Positions 46,031 to 57,900 of a stretch of 64,000 bases of DNA are shown here, in pieces (the stretch's first letter is position 1; each line of letters begins with the position of its first letter). The position numbers were made by a program, and so were the translations under genes. The notes under the pieces were generated by a model, which was not told where the DNA came from, ran no database searches, and saw nothing but the letters and a program-made list of their open reading frames with translations. Source of the DNA: Cynocephalus volans (Eukaryota; Chordata; Mammalia; Dermoptera; Cynocephalidae); assembly GCF_027409185.1 (NCBI RefSeq), contig NC_084462.1, forward strand, positions 26,511,577 through 26,575,576, read 5' to 3'.

Positions 46031-47393
46031 TACTGGGAAAACAGGTTTATTTGCTGAATGGCTCCCCAGGCCTTAACATGCCTTTCCCCGAGTAAACAGA
46101 CATTTCCCCAAGCCCTCTGTTGGCACAGCTTGCACAGGCTGCCGCTCTGAGGCCCAGCCTGTCAGGGGCAGAGACTCCCCGGAGCACCCCTCTACAGAGG
46201 CCCGCTTGGTTGCTCAGAGGCAGCCATGATCGACTGGAGCTCCGGCTGGCTCTCAGCTGAATGCCCAGTGAGGGACCTGTATGGGGGTCATGTTGTTTGG
46301 GACAAAGCCAAATAAGCTGACCCAGGGAGTGGCAGTCAAGGTGGCCTGGGAGCCCACCCCTGCCCACCTGACTGCTGGGTTCACTCAGACAACAGATACC
46401 CAAGCAGCCTCCCCACAGGGTATTCACAGGTTCTGCAGACCTCACCGGTGGCTCAGCACCTGGGATGCCACATCACAGACAGCACAAGGCAGCCAGCAGC
46501 TCACCCACCTGACAGCTCTCCATGGGTCCCGAGAGTTGACTGTAAAGAGCAGTGCTGACTGGAACCTTTCCTGGCTGTGACGTGGCCTATTGCCCAGTGA
46601 GCCACTCAAGTGTATTTTGTCTCACAAGCAGCAGGAGAGAGGGCTGGCCACTAGGTCCAGACACGCTGCCACTCCCTCAACCTCCCCAGCCTGCTCCTCA
46701 CCTAGCCGCAGGTGTGCCGGGGCAGCAGCCCCATCCAGGTAAGTGCACCACACAGCGTTGGCGCCACTAAGTGAACAACCTCGCAGTGGCCTGGGAGGTG
46801 GGGAGTCTTTTTCCCTACTTTTTAACAGCACTGTGGCCGGGGGGGAGGGGGAACCAGGGTCTCAGATCTTCTGCGCTCATCGCATCCCCCACTCCAAGGG
46901 GTCAAGTGTGAACCAGGCTAAGCCTGACACAGAAACTGTCACCAATTCTGAAGTCTGAACTTCAGATCTACCAATTCCACTCTCCAATCCAATCCACTCC
47001 CCTAACAAAGAAACTGGATAGTGGGATAGCAGGAAACCTTATTAAGAGAGGCGGATAAAGGAAAAGGTAGTTTTAAATGGTACCAACATTTTTTAGGTTC
47101 AAATTAGCCCACTCTCCACAAACAGTAACCAATTAAATAACCCAAACAAGAGTGGCAACAGTGCAGGTCAAAGGGGACTGACCCAAGGTGCATTCCCATC
47201 AAACCCAGCTCCTGCAGGGCTCACACTGCCTGTGGCATCAGAGATCAGATGTCTTCCCTTAAAAACCTAATGGGCAGGGAAAAAAGACCCTTGCATGGGG
47301 CTCCCCACGTCAGTTGTGGCAAATGGTCAACTCTGGAGCCAGCATCTCCACCGGGCCCCACCCAGAGTGAGCTCCTGTCCCCAGGAAGGTGGC
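46031..47393 (-). other. ALKBH4: ALKBH4 3' untranslated region (end approximate)
   Basis: On the minus strand this follows the TGA at 47394-47396. A reverse AATAAA (tttatt on plus, 46046-46051) is a reasonable polyadenylation signal about 1.35 kb downstream. Confidence 0.5.
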
Positions 47394-50300
47394 TCACACG
47401 GGTCTTCCTTGGAAAGAGAGCGCGATTTGCAGGAGCTCGTGCCCCAAGTCTTGCTGCCTCCCTCCAGGGCAGAACTCAGCTGAGAGCTCCCGGAAGGTGG
47501 CGCAGACACGGCGGGCCTTGATGTGCCTGCGGTGGATGGCATGTTTCCACTGGTGCCGCGCAGCTCCGGTGAGCACGAGCAGAGAGCGGCGGGGGAAGGG
47601 GATGGCCACCTCCACCTCCTGGCACAGGATGGACCTGCTGGGGGCTATCACGCTGTCCTCCCAGGCCTCCAGGGCAGCAGAAGGTGCGGAGAAGAGCAGC
47701 AGGCTGCCGGGTGCCTCCCTGCACATGGACAGCACCGTGGAGGAGAGGAGGTTGAGGCTCACCAGCCGCTCTCCCCACAGCCAGGCATCGTCCAGGTGGG
47801 GGTCGATGGCAGAGCCCCGCTCGGGGCAGTAGTCCAGGTTACACTGCTCCACGGGCCGGAAGCCCTCCAGCCCCGGGTAGAGGGCCATTCTCCGCACCAC
47901 CTCCTGGCTGAAGCTGGGGAGGCCCTGGAAGCCTGCGGTCTTTAGCTTCTGTTTCCGAAAGTTGACTTTGGGGCCATAGTCCTGAAGGATGGGGACAAAA
48001 AGGAAGTGGAGAAGTGTCTGAGTTTACAGAAATGTCTATCACAGACTAGGGCCAAGGACTGAAATCACAGTGACCAAGATGAGCGAAAGTCCTTGACTTC
48101 AGAGATGGGACATTTCAGCAGGAAGCTGAGGCCAAGGAGATGGAAATGAACACAAAACATCAGATGGCAGTAAATGCTAATGAAAGAATAAAGCAGGGAA
48201 GGAGGGTACAATGTGTTGGGGTGAGTGTCTTAGCCCATGTATCCCAGAAAGTGGAGCTGGAGACAAAAGGCCCGTGTGCAGGGAGCTTATTTTGGGATGT
48301 GATGATCCCAAGGCGTGAGGATCTGGGAAGAGGGAATAACGCAGAAGGGAAGACCAAGCCAAGGCAGCATTCTTGAGCTGGTCAACACCAAGGTCAACTG
48401 AGGTTCAAAACCATTAGGAGGAACATAGTTACCAGATGACCCAGCAGTTCCACTTCTATGAACATGCCCAAGAGAACTGAAAACCGATGCTCACAGCAAC
48501 GCTATTCACAAGAGGCAAGAGTAGAAACAACCCAGATGTCCATTAGCAGATGAGTAGATAACAAAGTGTGTACCCTTGCAATGGGACCTTACTCAGCCAT
48601 AAAGGAAGGAGGCACTCATACATGCTACAGCGGGGAGGAACCTTGGAAACATGCTAAATGAAAGAAGCAGACACAAAGGGTCACACATTATATGATTCCA
48701 TTTATATGAAATATCCAGAAAAGATAAATCCACAGTGACAGGAGATTAGTGGTTTCCAGAGGAGAGGGGGAAAGGGGAGTGACTGCTAATGGGTGTGGGG
48801 TTGCCTTTTGGGTGATGAAAATGTTCTGGAACTAGACAGTGGTGATGGTTACACAACACTGTGAATATACTAAAACCAAACCACAGAACTGTCACTGTGA
48901 ATGGGTGAATTTTATGGTATGTGGATTGTTCTAAAAACAAAATAAAACTAAAAGACATGAGGAACGAGCCCTGTAGGATGCACTCAGAACTGTGGCCAGA
49001 GGGATGGAAGAAAGGAGCCCTTCTCCACTGACTCCTGCACCCCGGGTCCCCTCTGGATGAGCAGAGCTCCCCCAGGTGTTAACGTCTTCCTCCTTCCAGG
49101 CTCCCATGCTGCAGAGCACCAGGGCGAGTTGGCTCCTGAGGGTCACACCTGGGCTGCAGCCAGCTGAGAGCCTGAGATGCCAGTGCTATGGGGAGAGAAA
49201 GTGAAGCTGGAGCATTCAAGGAGCAAGGAGGAGGTGGCCGTGACTGCCATGGGACCGTGCCAAATGGCAGTGGAGAGGAAGGTCAGCTGGCGGCCATGGT
49301 CACGCCAGGCCTTCCAGGTCTTCACGATGACTTTGTGTTTATGTTGAGAGGGGAGGCCTTGGAGCGTATGTAACTGAGAAATGACATGACGTGACTTAGG
49401 TTTAATAGCATCATTGTCCTCTATACTGAAAACTAAAGAGGAGCCAGGGCTGCCGCAGGAAGCTCCTGCAGGATCCCAGTGAGAACTGGTGGCTCAGGCC
49501 TAGGTGATGGCCATGGCAGGGGTGACAAGGCTAAGATTCAGGATGTATTCTGAAGGAAGAGCTGACAGGAATTCCCCACGATGGACTGGAAGTGCATAAG
49601 GACAGAGAGAAAACTGAAAAGTTCCTGGTTTCTGGCCTGAGCAGGTGGAAGATGGAATGTGCAGAGATAGGGACAGTGTGAGGGCTGCAGGTGCCACAGC
49701 TCAGTGTAGGGTCTGACAGACATGAGCAGCCTGGGCTGCAGACATAGGTGTGGGGGTCCCAAACACACAGACAATCAGAGCCGTGACTTGCTGAGATCAC
49801 CCAGGGAGTGAGGCTGGAGAAGAAAGAATGGGCCCAGGTCAGAAGAGGAGGAAGAATCTGCCTGCCATGCGAGTGAGTGGCCTGGGATGTGGAGAAGCTC
49901 AAGGGCTGTGGGGTCCTGGAAGTCAAGTGAAGAAAGTGTTTCAGAGAGGACGGAGCCCAGCACCACATGCAAGACGGAGTCTGAGACCTCGCTAGCGGGC
50001 TTGGGTCGCGGAGGTCAGTGACGGAGGCAGTTTTTGAGCAGGTAAAGAGGGCACGGGAGGAGAGAAACTGAAGATAGTGGGAATAAGCAACTCTTTTGAG
50101 GAATTCTCTGCCAGACGAAAGAGCCGGCGCCTACTGGTGCACTGATGGAGAAGATGCAGCAAAGGCAGGACTGGTCTTGTAGGAGAGGGGACAGGATGGG
50201 ATCCATCACCCGGGCAGAGGGGCCTCAGTCATGGGACAGGAGGGCACCTCATCTGCACAGGGGCAGGTGGGGCTGCATATGCACTTCTGTCTTCCCAGAA

Positions 50301-53300
50301 GTTTGGCCGTAGTAGAGGGTGGAGGGGAAGGAGGAGACAGGAAGGATGAGAGCAGAGTGGATGGCTGGGGACCCGCCAGCAGGATGAATGTCATCAGGGC
50401 CGGGGCTTAGCCAAAAGAGGATGATCAAGTGAAGGCCAGAAGGGTGAGCGAGCAGCTGTGGAAGTGACTGTAGTACATGGCCAGGTATGGAGGGTGAATA
50501 AGGAAAAACAGGAGGGGTGGGGACGTGCGGAGGTGGGCAGGCAGATGGTGTGCAGGCTTGGTGGGGGCTGAAGACACTGCAGGGACGGAGCGAGCTAGAC
50601 AGAGCAGTGAGACTGAGGAGGAGGGATGCCACGGTCCCTGACCTCAGAGGCCCGAGTATTAGCAGCAAAGTCTGCAAAGAGACAGGACACCGATGGAGAG
50701 ACAATGGGGAGGTGAAGACACCTGGCAGCCATGGAGGCCTGGGATTGCTGTCCAGAACTCCCTGTGACACCCCACCACCAAGCCAGCTGCGCAGAGGGAT
50801 ACAAAGAGCCAACAGCATGACCTGTAGAGAGGCTGAGCACACCAGATGCACCTCTGGCCTGTCCCCTGACACACACTCCTGGCAGCCCCCCAGGTCAGGG
50901 TAAGCGTGCCCACTACCAACTCTGGGGCTCATGGAGCATGGCTGCAGAGGAGGCCCCCAGTAGTGTGACGGTCCTCTCTGACCAGCCTGGCCTCACCCCA
51001 AGCTCAGCCGGTGTACCTGCTTCCTCCGTCCAGACTGAGAGAGCTTCCAGGGGTCGCAGTCCATCAGACGCACCATTTCAGCTTCTTCCTCCCGCGTCAC
51101 AAAGTCCTCTATCAGCATCACTCCGGGGAAGGGGAAGGCCCAGCCCTCAAAGTCAGACTCCTGGGCGCCCACAGCCCAGCCAGTGTCAGGGAAGTAAATG
51201 AAATGGTGTGTTTTCTGCAAAAGAAAGGCAGGGTCCTGGAGCCACCGAGACCCTTCCTCACCCCTGCCCCAGTGTGCCCCGCAGAGGCCCCCTCAGGAGC
51301 AGCCCCTGCCTGTGGCCGGCTACCTCTGAGGGGGCTTCCAGAGGTTCAGCCCTCCGCTGAGGCCACTTGGAAGGCGACTGGCATCTAGGGGAGGTGCAGG
51401 AGAAGCCCTGCCCAAGGTTGCCCTGGCAAAGGCTGCAGCCCTCCTGAGTGAGCAGGAATTCTCACCTTCCTCACTGGTAAAAGGGAAGAGCCCACACAAC
51501 CCTTTTTCATTCTCCATTTTACAGACGACCCTCAGCAAAGTTAAGGAAGTGGCCTAGAGCTGTAGCAGCCTGCGAGTCCAAGCTGTCTCTATGTCACTGC
51601 AGGTGTCTTCGGTCCTCCCCAGTCTCAGGAGGATTAAAGGAGAGGACTTGTGTGAAAGCACCTAGGTCAGCCCAGGAGTCTGAGAAATAGGCTAACCCTA
51701 AAGCTGGGGCCCTGGGGCTGCCTGGGGGATAGCAGCACATGTTGGGAGGCCAGAGGACAGCAATCTTCTCCATCCAGGAAGGGATCGCTCTGGGTCCTGC
51801 CCTCCTCTGCGGCAGCCACTGGGGCTTCCCGCTGGAATTTCCCTTCAAAGAACAGCCTTGCCAGTCACCCTTAAGGAGCACGGTCAGCCAGCCACCTCCT
51901 GCTGCAGTGCCTTCCCCAGGCAGCTAATGACTGCATGGGCCTGGCCACCTCTGCCCAGCATGGGAGTCCCCTAACCAGACCTCCAGGATGGGCTGGCCAT
52001 GACTGTCAGCTCTGCACGGCAGTCAGGGTCTCCCTGCTCAATTAATCCTGCTTCCTCCCCTTTACGTTTCAGCTGCAGTACTGCCATAATCTGCACTCCA
52101 AACCCTGTCTTAACATCTGCTTCCAAGAGGACCCAAACTGCCTCCTCTCCTGTATCTGTGTACATCCAATCTCTCCAGGTCTTTGCTGACTCCACCCTGG
52201 TTTCCCAGGGGCTGGATGGTACCTGATAGGTCCTCTGGGAGGGCCCGCCTCTTCCAGCAGGCCTTTCTGATGGCCCTTCCCACCTGCCCCTACTCGCCCA
52301 AGCCATGGTGCAGCTTTTCTGGGGCCTCTCCCCAGGTGTGGGGTTTGCCTCTCTCTCCGACAGGATCAAGATCCTGCCCCACCATGCCTGGCCTGAAGAG
52401 CAGGTCCACCTCTATGTCCATGGCCGTGACAATCCCACTGTCTTGGAGGTCCTGAGTCTCGCTCAGAAGGGCCAGCCCCTTTCCCCTGGGCCTTGCCCAC
52501 TCCCCGCGCTGAGCTGGGCATTCACCTCGAGCTCCTCAACACTCTAGTCTTTCTCCTGATCCTCACTCCCTTCCTTCTCTCTCAGTGGAACAAACTCTTC
52601 ACACCCTGGGCTGCCACTCCCTCCCCTCTTCCATGTCCCTCTCTGCTCTGCCACCATCCCTGAGACCTAACAATACCCTCTGGTCTCCCCCATTCTAAGC
52701 CACAGCCCCTCCTCCTCCCATCCTGTCACACACTTCACCCCTCATTCCTGTACCTGCAGCCTCCCACCCCGCAACAACCCTCCCAGGGCCCCCGCTCTCT
52801 ATCACCTGTCTCTTTCTGCTTTCCATCCAGTCAACCTCAACCACAAGTCACACCACCAATGACTATTTCTTAAAACTCTCCCCTGGCTTCCAATATACTT
52901 TCCTCTTCTGGCTCTCTTCATTAATGAGTTAATGAAATAGCTAATATTTGCTTCTATGGCACTAAACATTTTATATGGATTACCTAGTTTCAGCCCCAGG
53001 ACAACCCTAGGTGGAAGGTACCACAACCATCCCAACGTGTGGAGGTTCTGTCCAGAGTCACCCAGCTAGGCCTTCAGACGCCACCAGAACTCAACCCTGG
53101 CTTCTGTGGCCTCTCTCCTCTCCCACTCCCATGCTGGCCCTATATTTTCCTCTGTTCTTCTCTGGAGATCACACACACACATACACACGCCCCAAGCTTC
53201 ACCCCTAGCCTCCAACTCCGGCTCAGACACCTCCTGAGCTTTGGACTAGCATCTCCTCCTCTGGCTCCTGGGCCCCTCACACAGGACACAATAGAATTGG

Positions 53301-54708
53301 AAAATCATCCCGGACATCTTGCTCTCCTTGTCCCACAATCATAAGGTTGGGACAGTGTGGCCTCCAGTGTCCTGTGTCTCCACTCCCATGGCTACTGGCA
53401 CAGTTCAGACCTTCCACACTTTTTTTTTTTTTTAAATGTTAAATTATGGTAAAATATACATAAGAGTCACCCTTTTTAAGTATACAGTTAAGTGGCATTT
53501 AGGTACTTTCACAGTGTTATGCAGCCATCGCCTCTATCCATCTCCAGAACTCTTTTCATCTTGCAAAACTGAAGCTCTGTACCCATTAAACAACTCCTCA
53601 TCTCCCTCACCTAGTCCCTGGCAACCACCATTCTACTCTGTCTCTGAATTTGACTCCTCTAGGTACCTCATTTAAGAGGAATCAAACAGTATTATCTTTT
53701 GTGACTGGTTTATTTCACTTAGCATCGTGTCCTCAACGTTCATTCGTGTGTCAGAATTTCCTTCCTTTTTTTCCTGAATAATACAATTGACCCTTCAACA
53801 ACGTGAGGGTTAGAGGTGCCAACACCCCTCCCCCAGTAGAAAATCCTCCTATAACTTTTGAAGTGTGCTATCCCCAAAGTGGAGAGTGGCTGTGCCAAGG
53901 CCCTGTTGGGGGTGCTCCACGTGTTGTTACTTAAGTAGTAAAGTAGTAACCAGTAGCATACTTTTAGGTAGGATACTTAACTGGAGCTCTCCATGGCCTT
54001 CCGGACAAGTCCAGCTTGCTCAGCGGACACTCGAGGCCCTCTGGACCACTCCAGCCTCATTTCCCTCACCTGAAGCATCACTCCACCATCCAAGCACACG
54101 CACCTACCCCAGGGCTCTACCCAAGCAGTTTCCCTAGCTGGACCGCCCTTGCAACCACCTACAATACTTGCAGGACAGTTCAAAGACCCCGAGTTCTTTC
54201 TCATTAGTTAACTGAAATAAATCTCCTCCTTGCCAATTTCCTTCCAAGATGTACCAACACCGTTGGCCTGGTATTCAGTACCCTCAACTCTTTCCATGTC
54301 GTCTCCCCTCGTGCCCATGAAGCTCCCAGCACCAGACACAAGGGCTAAGTCAAGGTTTGCTGACGGATTCCCCCAAAGTCCCAGAGGTGAGCTGTGGTCG
54401 GACCCGCCCACGCTCCAGACCCTTCCCCACTCCCAAGCTCACTCCTCAAAACGGTCATCTCCTCACCCTGCAATGCCCCTACTGCAGGCTTTGATACTGG
54501 CCCGTCTCATGGGCCTCAGTTTCCCCATATAAGAACGGGGTTTGTGGGCGCGGTCCCTTCTCCCAGCCCTTACCCCCGGGGGCAGCTGCCAGGGTGGGTC
54601 ACTAACGCGCTGCCGCTCGCAGATCAGACAGGTCCGGATGCCCTTGCAGCCACATTCCCGAAGGACCTCAGGAGCCTTGGCCGCCGCCGCTGCTGCTGCC
54701 ACCGCCAT
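47394..54708 (-). CDS. ALKBH4: ALKBH4, Fe(II)/2-oxoglutarate dioxygenase, three coding exons
   Basis: Coding exons in transcript order are 54708-54574, 51214-51017 and 47981-47394 (minus). All junctions are GT-AG in phase 0; the product is 306 residues (human 302). The N-terminus is an alanine run (MAVAAAAAAAK) followed by a cysteine cluster, C19-x-C21-x5-C27-x2-C30, a likely metal-binding knuckle. The dioxygenase fold occupies roughly residues 60-295. The iron ligands are visible: H173 and D175 (in DPHLDDAW) and H258 (in HQWKHAIH), equal to human H169, D171 and H254 after a four-residue N-terminal shift. Family knowledge: ALKBH4 removes monomethyl from lysine 84 of actin, supports actomyosin function in cytokinesis, and has reported DNA 6mA activity. 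It shares a promoter with LRWD1 and converges on ORAI2. An intact catalytic triad and frame indicate a working gene. Confidence 0.97.
48405..48945 (+). mobile_element. L1M 3'-end fragment, sense
   Basis: 'tagttaccagatgacccagc', 'atgtccattagcagatgagt', 'tgctaaatgaaagaagcaga', 'tatatgattccatttatatg' and 'gtggattgttctaaaaacaa' follow the order of an old L1 3' end over about 540 bp. Confidence 0.8.
49490..50560 (-). mobile_element. L2 LINE fragment, reverse
   Basis: 'ggttcctggtttctggcctg'-type text ('aaagttcctggtttctggcc'), 'gagatcacccagggagtgag' and 'gaagtcaagtgaagaaagtg' match the reverse of the L2 C-terminal and downstream region. It is a purine-rich, about 1-kb, ancient fragment. Confidence 0.65.
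53430..53780 (-). mobile_element. L1M 3'-end fragment, reverse
   Basis: 'aagtatacagttaagtggca', 'ccctggcaaccaccattcta' and 'tttatttcacttagcatcgt' mirror the same L1 region as at 15.8-16.2 kb. It is cut off where the Tigger-derived sequence begins. Confidence 0.75.
53784..54230 (-). mobile_element. MER2-like Tigger remnant with GC-rich insert
   Basis: The start, caattgacccttcaacaacg ... cctataacttttga, is a MER2-type terminal repeat in reverse, preceded by TA at 53782-53783. The interior text acttaagtagtaaagt (53931-53946) is also found in the Tigger at 5.8 kb. From about 53,990 a GC-rich stretch follows, with a late gaaataaatctcc (AATAAA near 54,219). The far terminal repeat is not visible, so the right limit is approximate. 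Confidence 0.5.
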
Positions 54709-54927
54709 CGCGGCGCCGGGCGGCCAGGGCGCAGGCGCGGGGCCGCGGGGGCTGCTGGGAGCTGTAGTCGCGCGCGGGGCACGCGATCTCGGCTCCGCTT
54801 CCTTCCGGTCGTCGCCAGCTCCTGGGCTCCTCCAGCCGCGAGCGTTAGTTCCCGGACTCCGAGAGGCGCGGGCTCCGCGGGCTGCCTTGGCTGCTGACCG
54901 GGCCGGAGCGGGCCGCGCCTCCTCACC
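54709..54927. promoter_or_regulatory. ALKBH4/LRWD1 bidirectional promoter
   Basis: Only 219 bp separate the ALKBH4 start codon (minus, 54708) from the LRWD1 start codon (plus, 54928). The DNA is CpG-dense and lacks a TATA box. It holds gctgctgggagctgtagt at 54751-54768, a close match to the ZNF143/SBS motif (reverse ACTACA..TCCCA), and an ETS core, ttccgg, at about 54803-54808. Both motifs are enriched in divergent housekeeping promoters. The CpG-rich area extends from about 54,540 to 55,230. Confidence 0.85.
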
Positions 54928-57900
54928 ATGGGCCCCCTCTCGGCGCGGCTGCTGATACAGCGCGGGCGACCCAAGACCGACCGGCTGGGGAAGATCCGGA
55001 GCCTGGAGTAAGAGCCGGGCCGGGGGCGAGGCTGTGTCCTCGGGGCCGGGGCCCCACAGCCTGCCACCCCGGCCCGGGTCGCCGGGCGGTCGAGAAAAAG
55101 GCTGGGACCCTTCCCCACTCCTCGCCTGTCCCTGTTCTCGCCCTCTCGGTTCGGCGGAATCTGTCATCGCTCGCGCCAAACGTCTTCTGTTATGAGATGC
55201 GCCGGGTGGGGCCTTACCCCTGAAGAGGGCCGGGGCTGCTAGGGGGACAGTCTTGCAGAAGGAGGATTGGGCAACCTGTTGAGATAGTTAGGGGGCCTGG
55301 GAAGCATAGAGGAGCCTCCAGAGGATCAGGAAAAGCATCCTGAGGGGGCCGCGTTGCCCCGAGTTCAAAAGTAGTTACAAGAATTTTTTAAAAGCAGGGG
55401 AAGCTGTGCATGCAAAAGAAATGTCGGGTGAAAAAGCATTCCGAGGCAGGCTGGTGTGGGGTGGGAGGCCTGCCTGCCCCCTGAGACTTCCCGGTCTGCC
55501 TCCACCCCAGCCTGTCAGGGCTGAAGCTGCTCTCCGAGCACTTGGACCCCAAGCTCCTGGGCCGCCTGACGCAGCTGCAAGAGCTGGACCTCTCCAACAA
55601 CCAGCTGGACACGCTGCCCGCTGACCTGGGCCTATCGCATCTGCGCATCCTCCGCTGCGCCAACAACCAGCTGGGGGACGTCACCGCCTTGTGCCAGTTC
55701 CCGCAGCTGGAGGAGCTCAGCCTGGAAGGCAACCCCTTCCTGACAGTGAGTGGGAACTCCTCTCCCTTCCCCAGCCACTTGCCTGGAGCCAGGATTCTGT
55801 TGGGCTCAGGGGCTACACTATTCCTTCATCTCCCAGGTCAGCGATAAACTGAAGGTCTCCTTTCTCCTGCCTAAGCTCCGTAAGGTCAATGGCAAGGATG
55901 CGTCCACAACGTGCTCTCAGGTGGAGAACCTGAACCGGGAGCTGATCAACAGAGTAAGGAGGATGGGAAGTTTGAGGTGTGCTTGGAGCAGTAGGGCCAC
56001 TAAGGAGGGAGTGACAGAATGGGACATTTGGAGGACATTGAGGAGGGGGCTAGGGGCTCTTTGCCTGCTGTGTATTCTCAATGTGGCTGTGGTGTTTCCT
56101 TCTCTGTCCTTGGGGGTTCCTGCCCTCCAGGTGTGCGGGCAGGGCACAGAGAGAGAGGCTGAGATACTTGTCAGAGTAACTTTGTGCTAAGTTTTTCTGA
56201 TGTGTGTGCATGGCTCAGGTTGTGCAGATAAGAAACTGTGGTTCTGGAGGCTTCCAACAGGTGGTGAGGTTGAGATACCTGTGACCATGAGGAGATTGGG
56301 GGCAGAGGTCCAGGAGAGCTGAGGTGGGCTGGGCCTGGATCTGGTCCCTCTCACACCAGGTCACAGCTCATTGGGAGAAGTTCATGGCCGCACTGGGCCC
56401 TGAAGAGGAGGCTGAGAAGGCCCAGGCGGACTTCGTGAGGTCTGCCGTCAGAGACGTCCACTATGGGCCCGAGTCCCTCAGCGAGTTCACCCAGTGGCGG
56501 GTATGTCTTCATCCCACTGTGCTTGGAGTCAGCTCCCATGGCCCTCAGCTGACCTGGAGATTTCTGGGGAGTGGGGTGGGTCAGGGAAGGCAGCCCTGTT
56601 GGCTGGAGCCGTCTTCTTCCAACTCAGGAAGCACAAGCTCCATCTGACCAGGCATCCGGAGAGGGGCTGGGGGCACCCGGGTCTTTGCTCAGCAGCCTGA
56701 TATCCTGGCCCCACCCAGGTGCGGATGATCTCTGAGGAGCTGGTGGCCTCCGGTGGGACCCAAGTGCATGAGGCAGACAACCCAGTGGGGCCCCCAGAAG
56801 CCACAGCTGCCTGCAGGCCTCAGGTGAGTATACCTCTTTATGGCTCCCAGGGCCCGCCTTGGCTCTTTCTGCCTGGGGAAGCTGCAGAAAAGCAGGGGGT
56901 CCTGGAAATGGGCACAGGAAATAGTTGCTGATGCCCAAGCTAGCTCCCTTTGCGACCCCAGACCAGCCCCTACCTCCTGTACCATGGGAAGGCGCAGTCC
57001 AGCCTGTGATGGGGAGGAAGGAAGCCTACACAGATGGGCACACAGTCACAAGGCACCCTCCACAGGCCAAGCTGGTGGTCTTGAAACGGCCAGCCGATAC
57101 CCCGTTCAACCTCTCTCCCAATAAGCGGGTGTGTGCCTCCCCTTTGGCCCAGATGGAGGGCAGCCCCGTGAGCTCTGATGGCAGCCAGGTAAGCTGGCGA
57201 AGTGGCAGGGAGTGTGTGTTGGGTGTGCCAGGGCTGGGGCAGCTCTGACCCCACTTTGCCCCCACAGCCTGCCCTGCAGCTAGAGCCCCTGCACTTCCTG
57301 CAGTGCCACAGCAAGAACAACAGCCCTCGGGACCTCGAGACCCAGCTGTGGGCCTGTGCCTTCGAGCCAGCCTGGGACGAGGGTACATCCTTGTGGGCAG
57401 ACAGGGCCGTGGGACAGGGAGGGCCTCAGAAAACAAAGGGGGAAGCCTGAAGGGATGGGGACTCAGAAGAGGCACAGCTGAAAATATGGTGTCCAGGCTG
57501 GGAGGAGGGAGCTTCATGGAGGAACTTTGCAGAAAAAGTTTTCACTTAGTTGACCCCCTCAAAACAGGGCGCTTAGGGGCCACATCCCAGACCGTGGCCA
57601 CATGTGGTGGGGAGGCCGTTTGTGTGATAGACTGCCAGACGGGCATCGTACTCCACAAGTACAAGGCACCTGGTGAGGTGAGTACCAGGGCCCTGTTCCC
57701 ACAGGGCGGTAGGCTGGCTGCAGGATCAGGGGTGCTGGCATTGGGGGTCCAGGCTCGACCACCTCTTCACCGTGACCTTTCCCATCTACGCTGGGCCTCA
57801 TTTCCCCAGGCCCAGTCCTGCGTGCGTGTTCACACCAGTAGCTCTGCCCCAGGACCACCTCCCTCACTCCCTCCCCAGGAGTTCTTCTCAGTGGCGTGGA

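Larger units (their letters stand above)
47982..51016 (-). other. ALKBH4: ALKBH4 second intron with L1 and L2 fragments
   Basis: The intron lies between coding exons 2 and 3. About 48,230-48,380 is an unclassified old repeat-like stretch. About 48,405-48,945 is a sense L1M 3' end. About 49,490-50,560 is a reverse L2. No younger SINE is present. Confidence 0.6.
51215..54573 (-). other. ALKBH4: ALKBH4 first intron
   Basis: The 3.4-kb intron holds faint reverse MIRs (about 51,500-51,570 and 52,980-53,110), a short (CA)n at about 53,170, an L1M 3' end (53,430-53,780) and a Tigger-derived stretch from 53,784. The pyrimidine-rich DNA at 52,000-52,900 may be a degraded L2. No extra exon is supported. 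Confidence 0.5.
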
